DNA from: Fibrobacter sp.
GTDB lineage: Bacteria; Fibrobacterota; Fibrobacteria; Fibrobacterales; Fibrobacteraceae
Assembly: GCA_017550445.1 (NCBI GenBank)
Contig: JAFZOV010000161.1
Span: 1-21,523 of the forward strand
DNA: 21,523 bases
Direction of reading: 5' to 3'
Numbering within the stretch: the stretch's first letter is position 1; each line of letters opens with the position of its first letter. Made by a program: the position numbers and the translations under genes. The notes under the pieces are model-generated. The model worked only from the letters and a program-made list of their open reading frames with translations. It did not search any database and had not been told where the DNA came from. Of the stretch, positions 8,026 to 15,112 are shown in pieces.

Positions 8026-8049
8026 GTAAGTATTTTTAGGAATTAGAAT

Positions 8050-8736
8050 ATGTACCCCCGATTCTTCAAACGTGTCATCGATTTTTTCTGTGCGCTCGCC
8101 GCGATATGCGTGTTGAGCCCGCTGATGCTCGTGCTCACGCTGCTCGGGGCCATAAAGATGCGCGGGAACCCCTTCTTTACCCAGCCGCGACCCGGCAAAG
8201 GCGAGAAAATCTTCAAGCTCGTCAAGTTCCGCACCATGACCAACCAGCGCGATAAGGACGGAAATTTGCTCCCCGACGACGTGCGCCTTACCAAATATGG
8301 CAAGTTCCTGCGCAGCACCAGCCTCGACGAACTCCCGGAACTATTCAATATCCTCAAGGGCGACATGGCTGTAATCGGGCCCAGGCCGCAACTCGTGCGC
8401 GACATGGTTTTTATGACCCCCGAACAGCGCCGGCGCCACACCGTACGCCAGGGACTCAGCGGGTTGGCGCAGATTAACGGCCGCAACGCCGTCACCTGGG
8501 AAACCAAAATAAGTTTCGACCTGCAGTACATCGAGAAAATTACCTTCCTGGGCGACGTGAAAATCATTCTCACCACGCTCTACAAGGCGTTCATCAAGCG
8601 CTCCGACATTACCGAAGAGAACTGCGATACCGCCACCGATTTGGGCGACTACCTGCTTGCCTCGGGCAAGATTACCCGCGAAGAATACGACCGCGGCCAG
8701 GAAGAGGCGAAGAAGTTGATACAGGAGGCGGGGTAG
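8050..8736 (+). CDS. Initiating undecaprenyl-phosphate sugar-phosphate transferase (PglC/WcaJ-like)
   Basis: A 228-residue bacterial sugar transferase of the small monotopic (PglC-like) class. One N-terminal hydrophobic re-entrant helix (9-36) contains the Ser23-Pro24 kink. It is followed by KFRTM (59-63), LDELPEL with the catalytic Asp93-Glu94 dyad, GPRP (110-113) and GLSGLAQINGRN (135-146). It moves a sugar phosphate from a UDP sugar to undecaprenyl phosphate on the cytoplasmic membrane face and so starts each repeat unit. The likely donor is the 4-amino sugar made by the two enzymes upstream. AGG lies 9 bases before the start. The stop is followed after 1 base by the next start. Oddity: about 40 residues after the catalytic domain (185-228) form an acidic tail with LLASGKITREEYDRG, resembling a SHOCT-type short helical motif, which PglC itself does not have. 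Confidence 0.92.
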   Translation: MYPRFFKRVIDFFCALAAICVLSPLMLVLTLLGAIKMRGNPFFTQPRPGKGEKIFKLVKFRTMTNQRDKDGNLLPDDVRLTKYGKFLRSTSLDELPELFNILKGDMAVIGPRPQLVRDMVFMTPEQRRRHTVRQGLSGLAQINGRNAVTWETKISFDLQYIEKITFLGDVKIILTTLYKAFIKRSDITEENCDTATDLGDYLLASGKITREEYDRGQEEAKKLIQEAG

Positions 8737-8737
8737 G

Positions 8738-9613
8738 ATGAGTGGCCTGGTCTCCATAATCATGCCGAGTTACAATACCGGCAAGTTCATCGCGGAATCC
8801 ATCGCGTCCGTGATGTCGCAGACCTATACCGACTGGGAACTCATCATCGTTGACGACTGCTCCACCGACAACACCGACGAAGTTGTTTCCTCCATCATGT
8901 CATCGCGGACTTGTTCCGCGACCACCGATTCCCCGAAAATCCATTACCTTAAAAACGAGAAAAACAGCGGCGCCGCCGTTAGCCGCAATCGCGCCCTCCG
9001 CGAAGCCAAGGGCAAGTGGATTGCCTTCCTCGACAGCGATGACCTTTGGGCACCCGACAAACTGGAAAAGCAAATTGCCTTCATGGAAAAGAACGGCTAT
9101 GCATTTTCCTATACGCGCTACGGCGAAATGGACGAAGATGGCAATAAGACCGGCGTTGTCGTTGGCGGCCCTGCGCATATCTCCAAGACGGGAATGTTCA
9201 ATTACTGCTGGCCAGGCTGCCTCACCGTGATGTACAACCGCGAAGTCGTGGGCGATATCCAGATTACCGACATCCGCAAGAACAACGATTACGCCATGTG
9301 GCTCAAGATTGTCTGCAAGGCCGATTGCCACCTGCTTGCCGAAAACCTTGCAACATACCGCAAACGTACCGGGTCCATCACGCATGCGCAACGTCATTGC
9401 GAGGAGCCGCAAGGCGACGCGGCAATCCTGTGTCATCCTGAGCGAAGCGCAGCGAAGTCGAAGGATCTAGGCCGAATTCTGTCTCTAATCCAGTGGCATT
9501 ACAAACTCTACCGCGAAGCCGAGGGCCTGAACCCCGTCGTTTCGCTTTGGAACACGGGCCGTAACCTGTTCTTTGGTGTGTGGAAGAAGATTAAGTATGT
9601 GGGGAGGGAATGA
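8738..9613 (+). CDS. GT2-family glycosyltransferase with two repeat-derived in-frame insertions
   Basis: A 291-residue GT-A fold glycosyltransferase that likely adds a sugar to the lipid-linked repeat unit at the inner membrane. It has VSIIMPSYN (5-13), IIVDDCSTDNT (36-46) for nucleotide binding, the metal-binding LDSDD motif, and a C-terminal HYKLYREAEGLNP region typical of the WcaA-like group. Two stretches do not belong to the fold. Residues about 53-63 come from a palindrome at 8903-8921. Residues about 219-245 (HCEEPQGDAAI, then CHPERSAAKSKDL) are translated REP-like repeats at 9393-9467. Both insertions keep the frame open and fall where loops are expected, so the enzyme may still work. 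It overlaps the next start by four bases (ATGA) and is strongly GC-rich compared with the genes that follow. Confidence 0.88.
   Translation: MSGLVSIIMPSYNTGKFIAESIASVMSQTYTDWELIIVDDCSTDNTDEVVSSIMSSRTCSATTDSPKIHYLKNEKNSGAAVSRNRALREAKGKWIAFLDSDDLWAPDKLEKQIAFMEKNGYAFSYTRYGEMDEDGNKTGVVVGGPAHISKTGMFNYCWPGCLTVMYNREVVGDIQITDIRKNNDYAMWLKIVCKADCHLLAENLATYRKRTGSITHAQRHCEEPQGDAAILCHPERSAAKSKDLGRILSLIQWHYKLYREAEGLNPVVSLWNTGRNLFFGVWKKIKYVGRE
8898..8925. repeat. REP-like palindrome inside the GT2 coding sequence (first)
   Basis: Perfect 7-bp inverted repeat tcgcgga (8903-8909)/tccgcga (8915-8921) with loop cttgt, preceded by tgtca. Its form matches a widely dispersed intergenic repeat type (recollection, not searched). 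It encodes the atypical residues SSRTCSATT between two conserved GT2 elements, VVDDCS...DEVV and KIHYLKNEKNSGAA, which are normally closer together. Confidence 0.6.
9393..9467. repeat. Two adjacent REP-like repeats inside the GT2 coding sequence (second)
   Basis: The first unit runs from gtcattgcgagg to gcggcaatcc (9393-9428), with attgc/gcaat arms. The second runs from tgtcatcctgagcg to gaaggatc (9431-9467), with atcct/aggat ends and an agcgaag internal repeat. These closely resemble two well-known dispersed bacterial repeat types, usually intergenic and often found side by side. Here they are read through in frame as HCEEPQGDAAI and CHPERSAAKSKDL, between a conserved YRKRTGSI motif and the terminal WHYKLYRE region. 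Confidence 0.72.
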
Positions 9614-10483
9614 TGGAAAAAGATAATATCATTCCCGGTTGGAAGTATTACAACCATGCCGCAATTCCCACAACGGCTCCGCATGAAGAGCCTGATTTGA
9701 CCCCTTTAAAAGACGGCTCAATCTGGAATATAGAAGGCAAAAAGCCCCTGCTTGTTCGTTATACTACTGATTGGGATTGCGGTTACGATACCGGATGGTG
9801 GTACTTGATAAGAGAAGCTCCTTTTGATATCAGTACTTTGTCGAGTAATTCTCGAAAGCATATTAAAGAAGCTTTCCGAAAAACCCGCGTAGAAAGGATT
9901 GATTCTAAGCAATATATTGACGAACTGTACGAATGTTATCATCAGGCATATGCTAAATATGAGAAGGCGGATAATGAGTTCTCATATGAGGAAAAGAAAT
10001 TATACTCATAGCAGCTTAGAGTTTTGGGCTGGATTTGCTTTGAATTCCGGAAAATTGATTGGATATATGATTGTGGCCTCTCATTCAAACTGGGCAGAAA
10101 TACATGTATCAAAGTTTCATCCCGCATACCTAAAATTGCGTGTTTCTGATGCATTGTATGCAAGTGTTTTGGATTTCTATCTGAATAAGAAAAAAAAGAA
10201 TTATATTTCTTCGGGAGCACGTTCTATAAGTCATTTGACCAACACACAGGAATACAAAGAACAACATTTTGGCTTTAAAAAATGTTTCTGCCGATTGCAC
10301 ATTTTTTATAGGCCCACATTAAAAAGGATGTTTAATCTTTTGTTCTTGTTTCGCGGGATTTTTGATCTTTTGGGGAAACATAGTACATTAATCCATCATA
10401 TATCTGCTATTCTTAAGATGGAATCGATTGTTAGGAATACCCCTATAGGCCCCACAAAAATAAAAAAGGACGAGGAAATATGA
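9610..10483 (+). pseudogene. GNAT/FemAB-like putative acyltransferase, split by a 1-base frameshift
   Basis: The first frame (9610-10011, 133 residues) starts MMEKDNIIPG and stops at 10009-10011. The same protein continues in the next frame as HSSLEFWAGFALNSGKLIGY and ends at 10483. Omitting one A in the A-rich tract 9991-9999 joins the halves as ...SYEEKNYTHSSLEF... into a continuous 290-residue protein, and the corrected length is a whole number of codons. The joined protein looks like a GNAT/FemAB-type acyltransferase: a conserved LSSNSRKHIKEAFRKT region, a KLIGYMIV core strand and a terminal HFGFKKCFCRLHIFYRP motif. Relatives occur in polysaccharide loci, where they may acylate sugars; this is family-level inference. 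It overlaps both neighbours by ATGA. It is either a real inactivation or a homopolymer sequencing error. Base composition turns AT-rich from here. Confidence 0.75.
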
Positions 10484-11394
10484 ATATTTGGGGTAGATTA
10501 AAAAATGCATATGCATCTGGTGGATTTAAAGAGATTGTACGAAAATCTTTTTTTCATTACATCTATAGTTTTAGCAGTCGCATAACAAAGACTTCTGTAG
10601 ATCGCAGTAAATTACAGTTTGGTCTGAATCAGACCGATAAGCGAAAGGAAAAAATTGTTGTTTCACTGACTTCTTTTCCATTAAGATTTGATAAAATTCA
10701 TATTTGCTTGAAAAGTTTGTTGCTGCAAAAAGTTAAGCCTGATAAAATTATTGTCTATTTAGGAAAAGATTCTTCTAGAACGCAATTCACAAAGGAAATG
10801 CTGGACTTAGAACGATATGGCGTTGAGTACCGCATTGATAGCGAAAGAAACCTGAAAGCACATAAGAAGTATTTTTATGCAATGCAAGAATTCCCAAATG
10901 ATATAATAGTAACTGCGGATGATGACTTGTATTATCCATCAAATTGGTTGTCGTCTTTATTAAAAACATATGATAAATATCCAAATGCCATTAGTGCACG
11001 TCGCGTGCATTTAATGAAGCAAAAAGATGGCGATCTTCTTCCATATAATATGTGGAAAGATCAGTGCCGAAGCGTAGTAGAACCAAGCTTTTCTCTTTTG
11101 GCAACGGGTGGAAGCGGAAAATTGTATCCACCACATTGCCTTAAAGAGTGCGCTTTTGATGATAATAGATTCAAGGATTTATGTTTTGACGCCGATGACA
11201 TTTGGCTTAAATGTATGGAAATAGTCAGCGGAATTCCTGTAGTTTGGGCAAAAAATTGGGAAGTTGATCAATTGGGTGTTGGGTCAAACCAAAAAGGAGC
11301 CCTTTCAAAACAAAATGTAGATTGTTCGCATAATGATGTTTGCCTAAAAAATGTGATGAGTTTCTATGATATTTCTACAAGTCGTTTTTTTTGA
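10480..11394 (+). CDS. Putative glycosyltransferase (GT-A fold)
   Basis: A 304-residue protein with KIVVSLTSFPLRFDKI (58-73), DKIIVYLGKD (88-97), a probable metal-binding ITADDDLYYP motif (VTADDD near 144-149), and a later DADDIWLK (238-244) that may bind acceptor or act in catalysis. The order matches a glycosyltransferase group common in O-antigen and capsule clusters; the CAZy family is uncertain and the sugar cannot be told. It begins inside the stop of the preceding frameshifted gene (ATGA at 10480-10483), with gaggaa just upstream, and ends 10 bases before the next glycosyltransferase. AT-rich, like its downstream neighbours. Confidence 0.82.
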   Translation: MNIWGRLKNAYASGGFKEIVRKSFFHYIYSFSSRITKTSVDRSKLQFGLNQTDKRKEKIVVSLTSFPLRFDKIHICLKSLLLQKVKPDKIIVYLGKDSSRTQFTKEMLDLERYGVEYRIDSERNLKAHKKYFYAMQEFPNDIIVTADDDLYYPSNWLSSLLKTYDKYPNAISARRVHLMKQKDGDLLPYNMWKDQCRSVVEPSFSLLATGGSGKLYPPHCLKECAFDDNRFKDLCFDADDIWLKCMEIVSGIPVVWAKNWEVDQLGVGSNQKGALSKQNVDCSHNDVCLKNVMSFYDISTSRFF

Positions 11395-11404
11395 GTAAAT
11401 AAAT

Positions 11405-12340
11405 ATGAAAAGCTTTGCCGTTGTCATATTGAACTATAACACATTTGAAGATACCGTTGTGTGTGTTGATTCTATTAAGAAATATACGACTTGTTCTTCT
11501 TATAAAATATATGTGGTTGACAATGCTTCGCCTGATAAATCGGGACAATTACTAGCTTCAAAATACGCGCAAGACAACAAAGTACAGGTTCTTATAAGTG
11601 AAACAAATTTAGGCTTTTCTGGTGGTAATAATATTGGAATCCGCAAGGCTTTGGAAGAAAACTCTGAGTATGTTTATCTTTTGAATAGCGATATCATTTT
11701 GCAAAATGATGCGTTTGCCTTTATGCAAGATGCTTTTGCATCAAATAAAGATGTTGCTATTGTAGGCCCTTCAATTTATAACGCTAAAGGAAAATATGTT
11801 CAGTTTGCTAGACATGGTATTACAACGAAGTCTTATTTAGTAAGCAAGAAATTTTTTAAAATATTTTTCCCTGGTTTAAAAAATAAAACCCGTTTTATAG
11901 ATTATCCCGCAGATGAGGATTTTATTTTCAGCGGAATGGTTTCTGGATGCTGTTTTGGAATGACATCCGATTTTATTAGACAAAACAATTGCTTGGATGA
12001 AAATTTGTTTATGTATTATGAAGAAGATATATTGGCGTATGTTTTGCAAAAGACGAAAAAAAACGCCATGATTGTGAATGAATCCCGAGTCATTCATAAC
12101 GAAGGTGTCGCAACACAAAAGAAAGGTGCTGGGAAAATGTTGTTTACTCGTTTTTATCGTTGGACGTCTGTGATATATGTTCTGTTGAATTATGCGAAGT
12201 TAAATCGGTTTGCGTGTAAACTGCTCTCTTTACAGAATATTGGAAACTGGATGGTGATGTCACTGTACAATAAAAAGTACAGGGAATCGTTTCGAGCTTT
12301 TGTTGCGGAAAACAAAAGGGTTCTGAATGCCAAACCGTAA
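11405..12340 (+). CDS. GT2-family glycosyltransferase (rhamnosyltransferase-like, WbbL type)
   Basis: A 311-residue GT-A enzyme with AVVILNYN (5-12), YVVDNASPD (36-44), the characteristic NLGFSGGNN (68-76), LLNSDI (92-97) as the DxD equivalent, a MVSGCCFGMTSDFI segment (178-191), and YEEDIL (205-210) with the probable catalytic base. These are the features of the WbbL-type GT2 group, which often transfers rhamnose or similar deoxysugars; the actual donor is not determined. It should act on the lipid-linked repeat unit at the cytoplasmic face. The C-terminal 70 residues include hydrophobic, likely membrane-associated helices. It is AT-rich, in the same operon as its neighbours, with an 82-base gap before the polymerase gene in which no gene is seen. 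Confidence 0.88.
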   Translation: MKSFAVVILNYNTFEDTVVCVDSIKKYTTCSSYKIYVVDNASPDKSGQLLASKYAQDNKVQVLISETNLGFSGGNNIGIRKALEENSEYVYLLNSDIILQNDAFAFMQDAFASNKDVAIVGPSIYNAKGKYVQFARHGITTKSYLVSKKFFKIFFPGLKNKTRFIDYPADEDFIFSGMVSGCCFGMTSDFIRQNNCLDENLFMYYEEDILAYVLQKTKKNAMIVNESRVIHNEGVATQKKGAGKMLFTRFYRWTSVIYVLLNYAKLNRFACKLLSLQNIGNWMVMSLYNKKYRESFRAFVAENKRVLNAKP

Positions 12341-12422
12341 CAATGAAAACGAGTCTGTTAATGTTGGCAATGTTGTGACTATAGAAAAATATATGCTATC
12401 TTTTGCAAATTAGTGGGTGTAT

Positions 12423-13691
12423 ATGGTTATTCTTTATTGCCTCTTTTGTTTTTTTGCGGTATATGCCGGAAAAATTATTTATAATAATTTTTTTAATCCG
12501 ATATGTTTGTATAGTATTGTTTGGGGAGTGGCTGTTTTTGTCCATCAGAGTGGCTTGATAGTTTTTTATAACTTGACTCCTTTTTGCTGGATGGTGATTT
12601 TTGTAAGTCATCTTCTTTTTATTTTGGGTTGTATTATTGGCTGGAATCTAAATATAGATGAGAAACCAATTGTGATTGAATGTGCTCGTGATGAGCAATT
12701 AAAAAAATGGATGCTCATAGGAATTGCGGTAACCATGTCTATTGCCGCTATTGCCATTATTGCAAATTTGAAAGCCATGATCTCTATTTACGGTTTCAAT
12801 TTAATGGAACAAATTGTGCTCATTTATGGCGACAGGATAAATGAAACAGAAAAGATAGAAACCATTCCATATTTAGGCTCGTTTATATTCATAACGCTTC
12901 CTTTGTTAGGGTGTTATCTAAAAAGATTTGGATTTCATATAATTGTTATTCCTTGCGTTTTCCTTGCTTGTGCTGATGCCCTTATTTCTGGTGGACGCGG
13001 GGGAATTGTTTTTGCACTTTTGCTTTTTTTGGCTGGTTATATGTGTATGGATAAAGGATATGAATTATCCTCAAGAGGGCGAGTTTTATTTCTTTTGATA
13101 TGCTTGGTTGCTTTTGTTTCAATGATTTTCTTTGTTTCTCAAGAACGTGCTGACGGTCTGAAAATGAATTACGCAACGGATTTATATAAGGATATATTTG
13201 GTTACGATGTGACACTTTATAAGGGGCTTGTCTATATTGCAGGTCCAATAGGTACGTTGAACGAATATTTGCGGGAATGTGAATTTCATTTTGGGAAAAA
13301 TTCTTTTTTAACGATTTATAATGTTCTCGCGAGATTGGGCTTAATGGAGCCGATAAACCACTACCAAGATTTCTTTTTTACACCTATCGAATGTAATGTT
13401 GGAACATGGGTGCGTGAAATAATAGAAGATTTTACATTGTTTGGAGCGATATTTTTTGTTCCTTTTTTTGGGGTGTTGTCATCCTATGTGTATAGTAGGG
13501 CTTTAAGGCGTAAGACTATAACAATGAAAATAATATGGTCTGTTTTTGCGATGGTTCTCGCTTTGTCTTTTTATGATTGGAAATTCCGATCGGCTAGCAT
13601 TTGGATTGCTGTACTATTTGGCTTTTTTATTTGTAAATTTATTGATAGGAAGTCATTCATAATCGACGAAAATGAATTAAAAGACGGATAA
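12423..13691 (+). CDS. Oligosaccharide repeat-unit polymerase (Wzy-like)
   Basis: A 422-residue integral membrane protein with about 10-11 hydrophobic helices and hydrophilic loops near residues 80-98 and 130-155 and a larger one near 245-320. The SGGRGG motif close to residue 190, just before a helix, and the overall layout match the oligosaccharide repeat-unit polymerase group, which joins flipped repeat units on the outer face of the inner membrane. Wzy proteins are very divergent, so the call rests on topology, this motif and the position directly before a flippase. ATG at 12423 was chosen over an in-frame GTG at 12417; both have a weak ribosome binding site (gtgggtg). It is very AT-rich, which is typical for wzy genes. 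Confidence 0.8.
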   Translation: MVILYCLFCFFAVYAGKIIYNNFFNPICLYSIVWGVAVFVHQSGLIVFYNLTPFCWMVIFVSHLLFILGCIIGWNLNIDEKPIVIECARDEQLKKWMLIGIAVTMSIAAIAIIANLKAMISIYGFNLMEQIVLIYGDRINETEKIETIPYLGSFIFITLPLLGCYLKRFGFHIIVIPCVFLACADALISGGRGGIVFALLLFLAGYMCMDKGYELSSRGRVLFLLICLVAFVSMIFFVSQERADGLKMNYATDLYKDIFGYDVTLYKGLVYIAGPIGTLNEYLRECEFHFGKNSFLTIYNVLARLGLMEPINHYQDFFFTPIECNVGTWVREIIEDFTLFGAIFFVPFFGVLSSYVYSRALRRKTITMKIIWSVFAMVLALSFYDWKFRSASIWIAVLFGFFICKFIDRKSFIIDENELKDG

Positions 13692-13730
13692 TAAACAATT
13701 CATTTTTAATGGCTAATTATAAGAAAACGG

Positions 13731-15056
13731 ATGTTGTCTATGCAATCTAATACGTCCACTACGGGAATGAAAAAAAATGTTGTGCTGACGGTGTCTGCTC
13801 AGTTGGTTTCTTTTTTTGTAAGTGCTGTTCTGAACCTGATCCTTCCCAAATATGTATCGGAGATTGATTATTCTAATTGGCAAACATTCCTTTTGTATTT
13901 AGGCTATGCGCCTATTTTTCATTTTGGCTTTTTGGATGGGCTAATGCTTCGTTATTCCCAATATGACTACAAAAGCCTGAATAAAACTCTTGTCCAATCT
14001 CAATTCCGCTTGTTTCTTGGTGCAGAGGTGATTTTTGCCTTAATTGTTTTTGCGTTGTCTTTTGGTGTGGAGAATGAAACGTATCGTCAGATAGTTCGCT
14101 TTATTTCTTTTGGAATAATAACAATGAATGTTTATGCTTATGCATCTCATTTATTCCAAATGACGAACCGTATTAGTAAATATGTCATTTTTGTTATGAT
14201 GATGCGGCTGCTTCTTGGCAGTGGCATTATAGTAGCTCTCCTTTGCGGAGCCAATAGTTTTTATGATTTGTGCTTTATCTATTTTGCCGCCAGCATTCTT
14301 ACGATTCTCTGGGGAGCATCACGGAACAAGGAATTGTTTTGGGGAATGGGGAAACTTGCCGATGGTACTATTGCGGAACTCAAAAGCAATGTATCTTCTG
14401 GCATAAAGCTCCTATTAGCGAATCTCTCGTCGATGTTTATTGTTGGCGGAGCAAAAATGGTGGTGCAGTGGCATTATGACCCGCTTTTGTTTGGAAAGGT
14501 TGCGTTCTCATTTACCTTGGTGAATTTTTTTCTCTCCTTTGTTACGGCGGCGAGCATTGCGGTTTTCCCATCGCTCAAGCGTATCGACAAGGACCATCTC
14601 CCGGATTTTTACATCCGTATTCGCCGTTCCATGACACCACTCCTGTTTGTTTCGTTAGCGTTATATTTCCCGGGTTATTATGTGCTGAAGTTCTGGCTTC
14701 CAAATTATGCAGATAGTCTTGTATATTTGGGTGTTTTGATGCCGATGATTGTTTATGAATCTCGCGTGACGCTCCTTACGAACAACTATCTTAAAACGTA
14801 TCGCAAGGAACGACTAATGCTTGTTATAAATTTGGTGTCGGTTGCTATTGCATTTGTATTATTCTTGGTTTCGGCATACATTTTGGATTCGCTCTCTATT
14901 CTCTTGGCTTGCCTTGTGGTTGCCGTCATTGTTCGCTCTGTTGTTTCGGAAATTGTTGTCATGCGGATTATTAATCGTCGTCGTTATGCATCATTTGGGG
15001 TGGAACTTGTCTTTGTCGTGCTGTTCATTTTTGCCATAAAAATGTTCAATGGATAA
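13731..15056 (+). CDS. Lipid-linked oligosaccharide flippase (Wzx-like)
   Basis: A 441-residue membrane protein with about 12 hydrophobic helices and no catalytic motif. The N-terminal pattern KKNVVLTVSAQLVSFFVSAVL followed by LPKYVSEIDYSNWQ and a FGFLDGLMLRYSQYD segment is characteristic of polysaccharide-transport (MOP superfamily) flippases. It would move the undecaprenyl-linked repeat unit across the inner membrane, handing it to the Wzy-like protein encoded just upstream. The start at 13731 has no strong ribosome binding site; ATG at 13740 and ATG at 13767 are alternatives that leave all helices intact. Base composition rises toward the genome style in the last 500 bases, near the downstream edge of the AT-rich block. 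Confidence 0.85.
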   Translation: MLSMQSNTSTTGMKKNVVLTVSAQLVSFFVSAVLNLILPKYVSEIDYSNWQTFLLYLGYAPIFHFGFLDGLMLRYSQYDYKSLNKTLVQSQFRLFLGAEVIFALIVFALSFGVENETYRQIVRFISFGIITMNVYAYASHLFQMTNRISKYVIFVMMMRLLLGSGIIVALLCGANSFYDLCFIYFAASILTILWGASRNKELFWGMGKLADGTIAELKSNVSSGIKLLLANLSSMFIVGGAKMVVQWHYDPLLFGKVAFSFTLVNFFLSFVTAASIAVFPSLKRIDKDHLPDFYIRIRRSMTPLLFVSLALYFPGYYVLKFWLPNYADSLVYLGVLMPMIVYESRVTLLTNNYLKTYRKERLMLVINLVSVAIAFVLFLVSAYILDSLSILLACLVVAVIVRSVVSEIVVMRIINRRRYASFGVELVFVVLFIFAIKMFNG

Positions 15057-15077
15057 GAAATAGGATGCTTTTTTATG

Positions 15078-15083
15078 TATATT
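15078..15083 (+). promoter_or_regulatory. Possible -10 box upstream of wzc-like gene
   Basis: TATATT with a TG-like upstream context (atgtatatt), 30 bases before ATG 15113. It matches the -10 sequence of the other promoters in the window, but no acceptable -35 lies 16-18 bases upstream. The gene may instead be co-transcribed with the flippase gene, 56 bases away. Confidence 0.3.
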
Positions 15084-15112
15084 TTCTTTAACGCCGTGAT
15101 GGAATCAAAAAG

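Noticed and set aside
9985..10015. Programmed frameshifting instead of a broken gene
   Set aside because: The needed shift is +1 (skip one base). The site is an A-run without a rare or stop codon context or a clear stimulatory structure, and the gene type is not known for recoding. A tract error or mutation is simpler.
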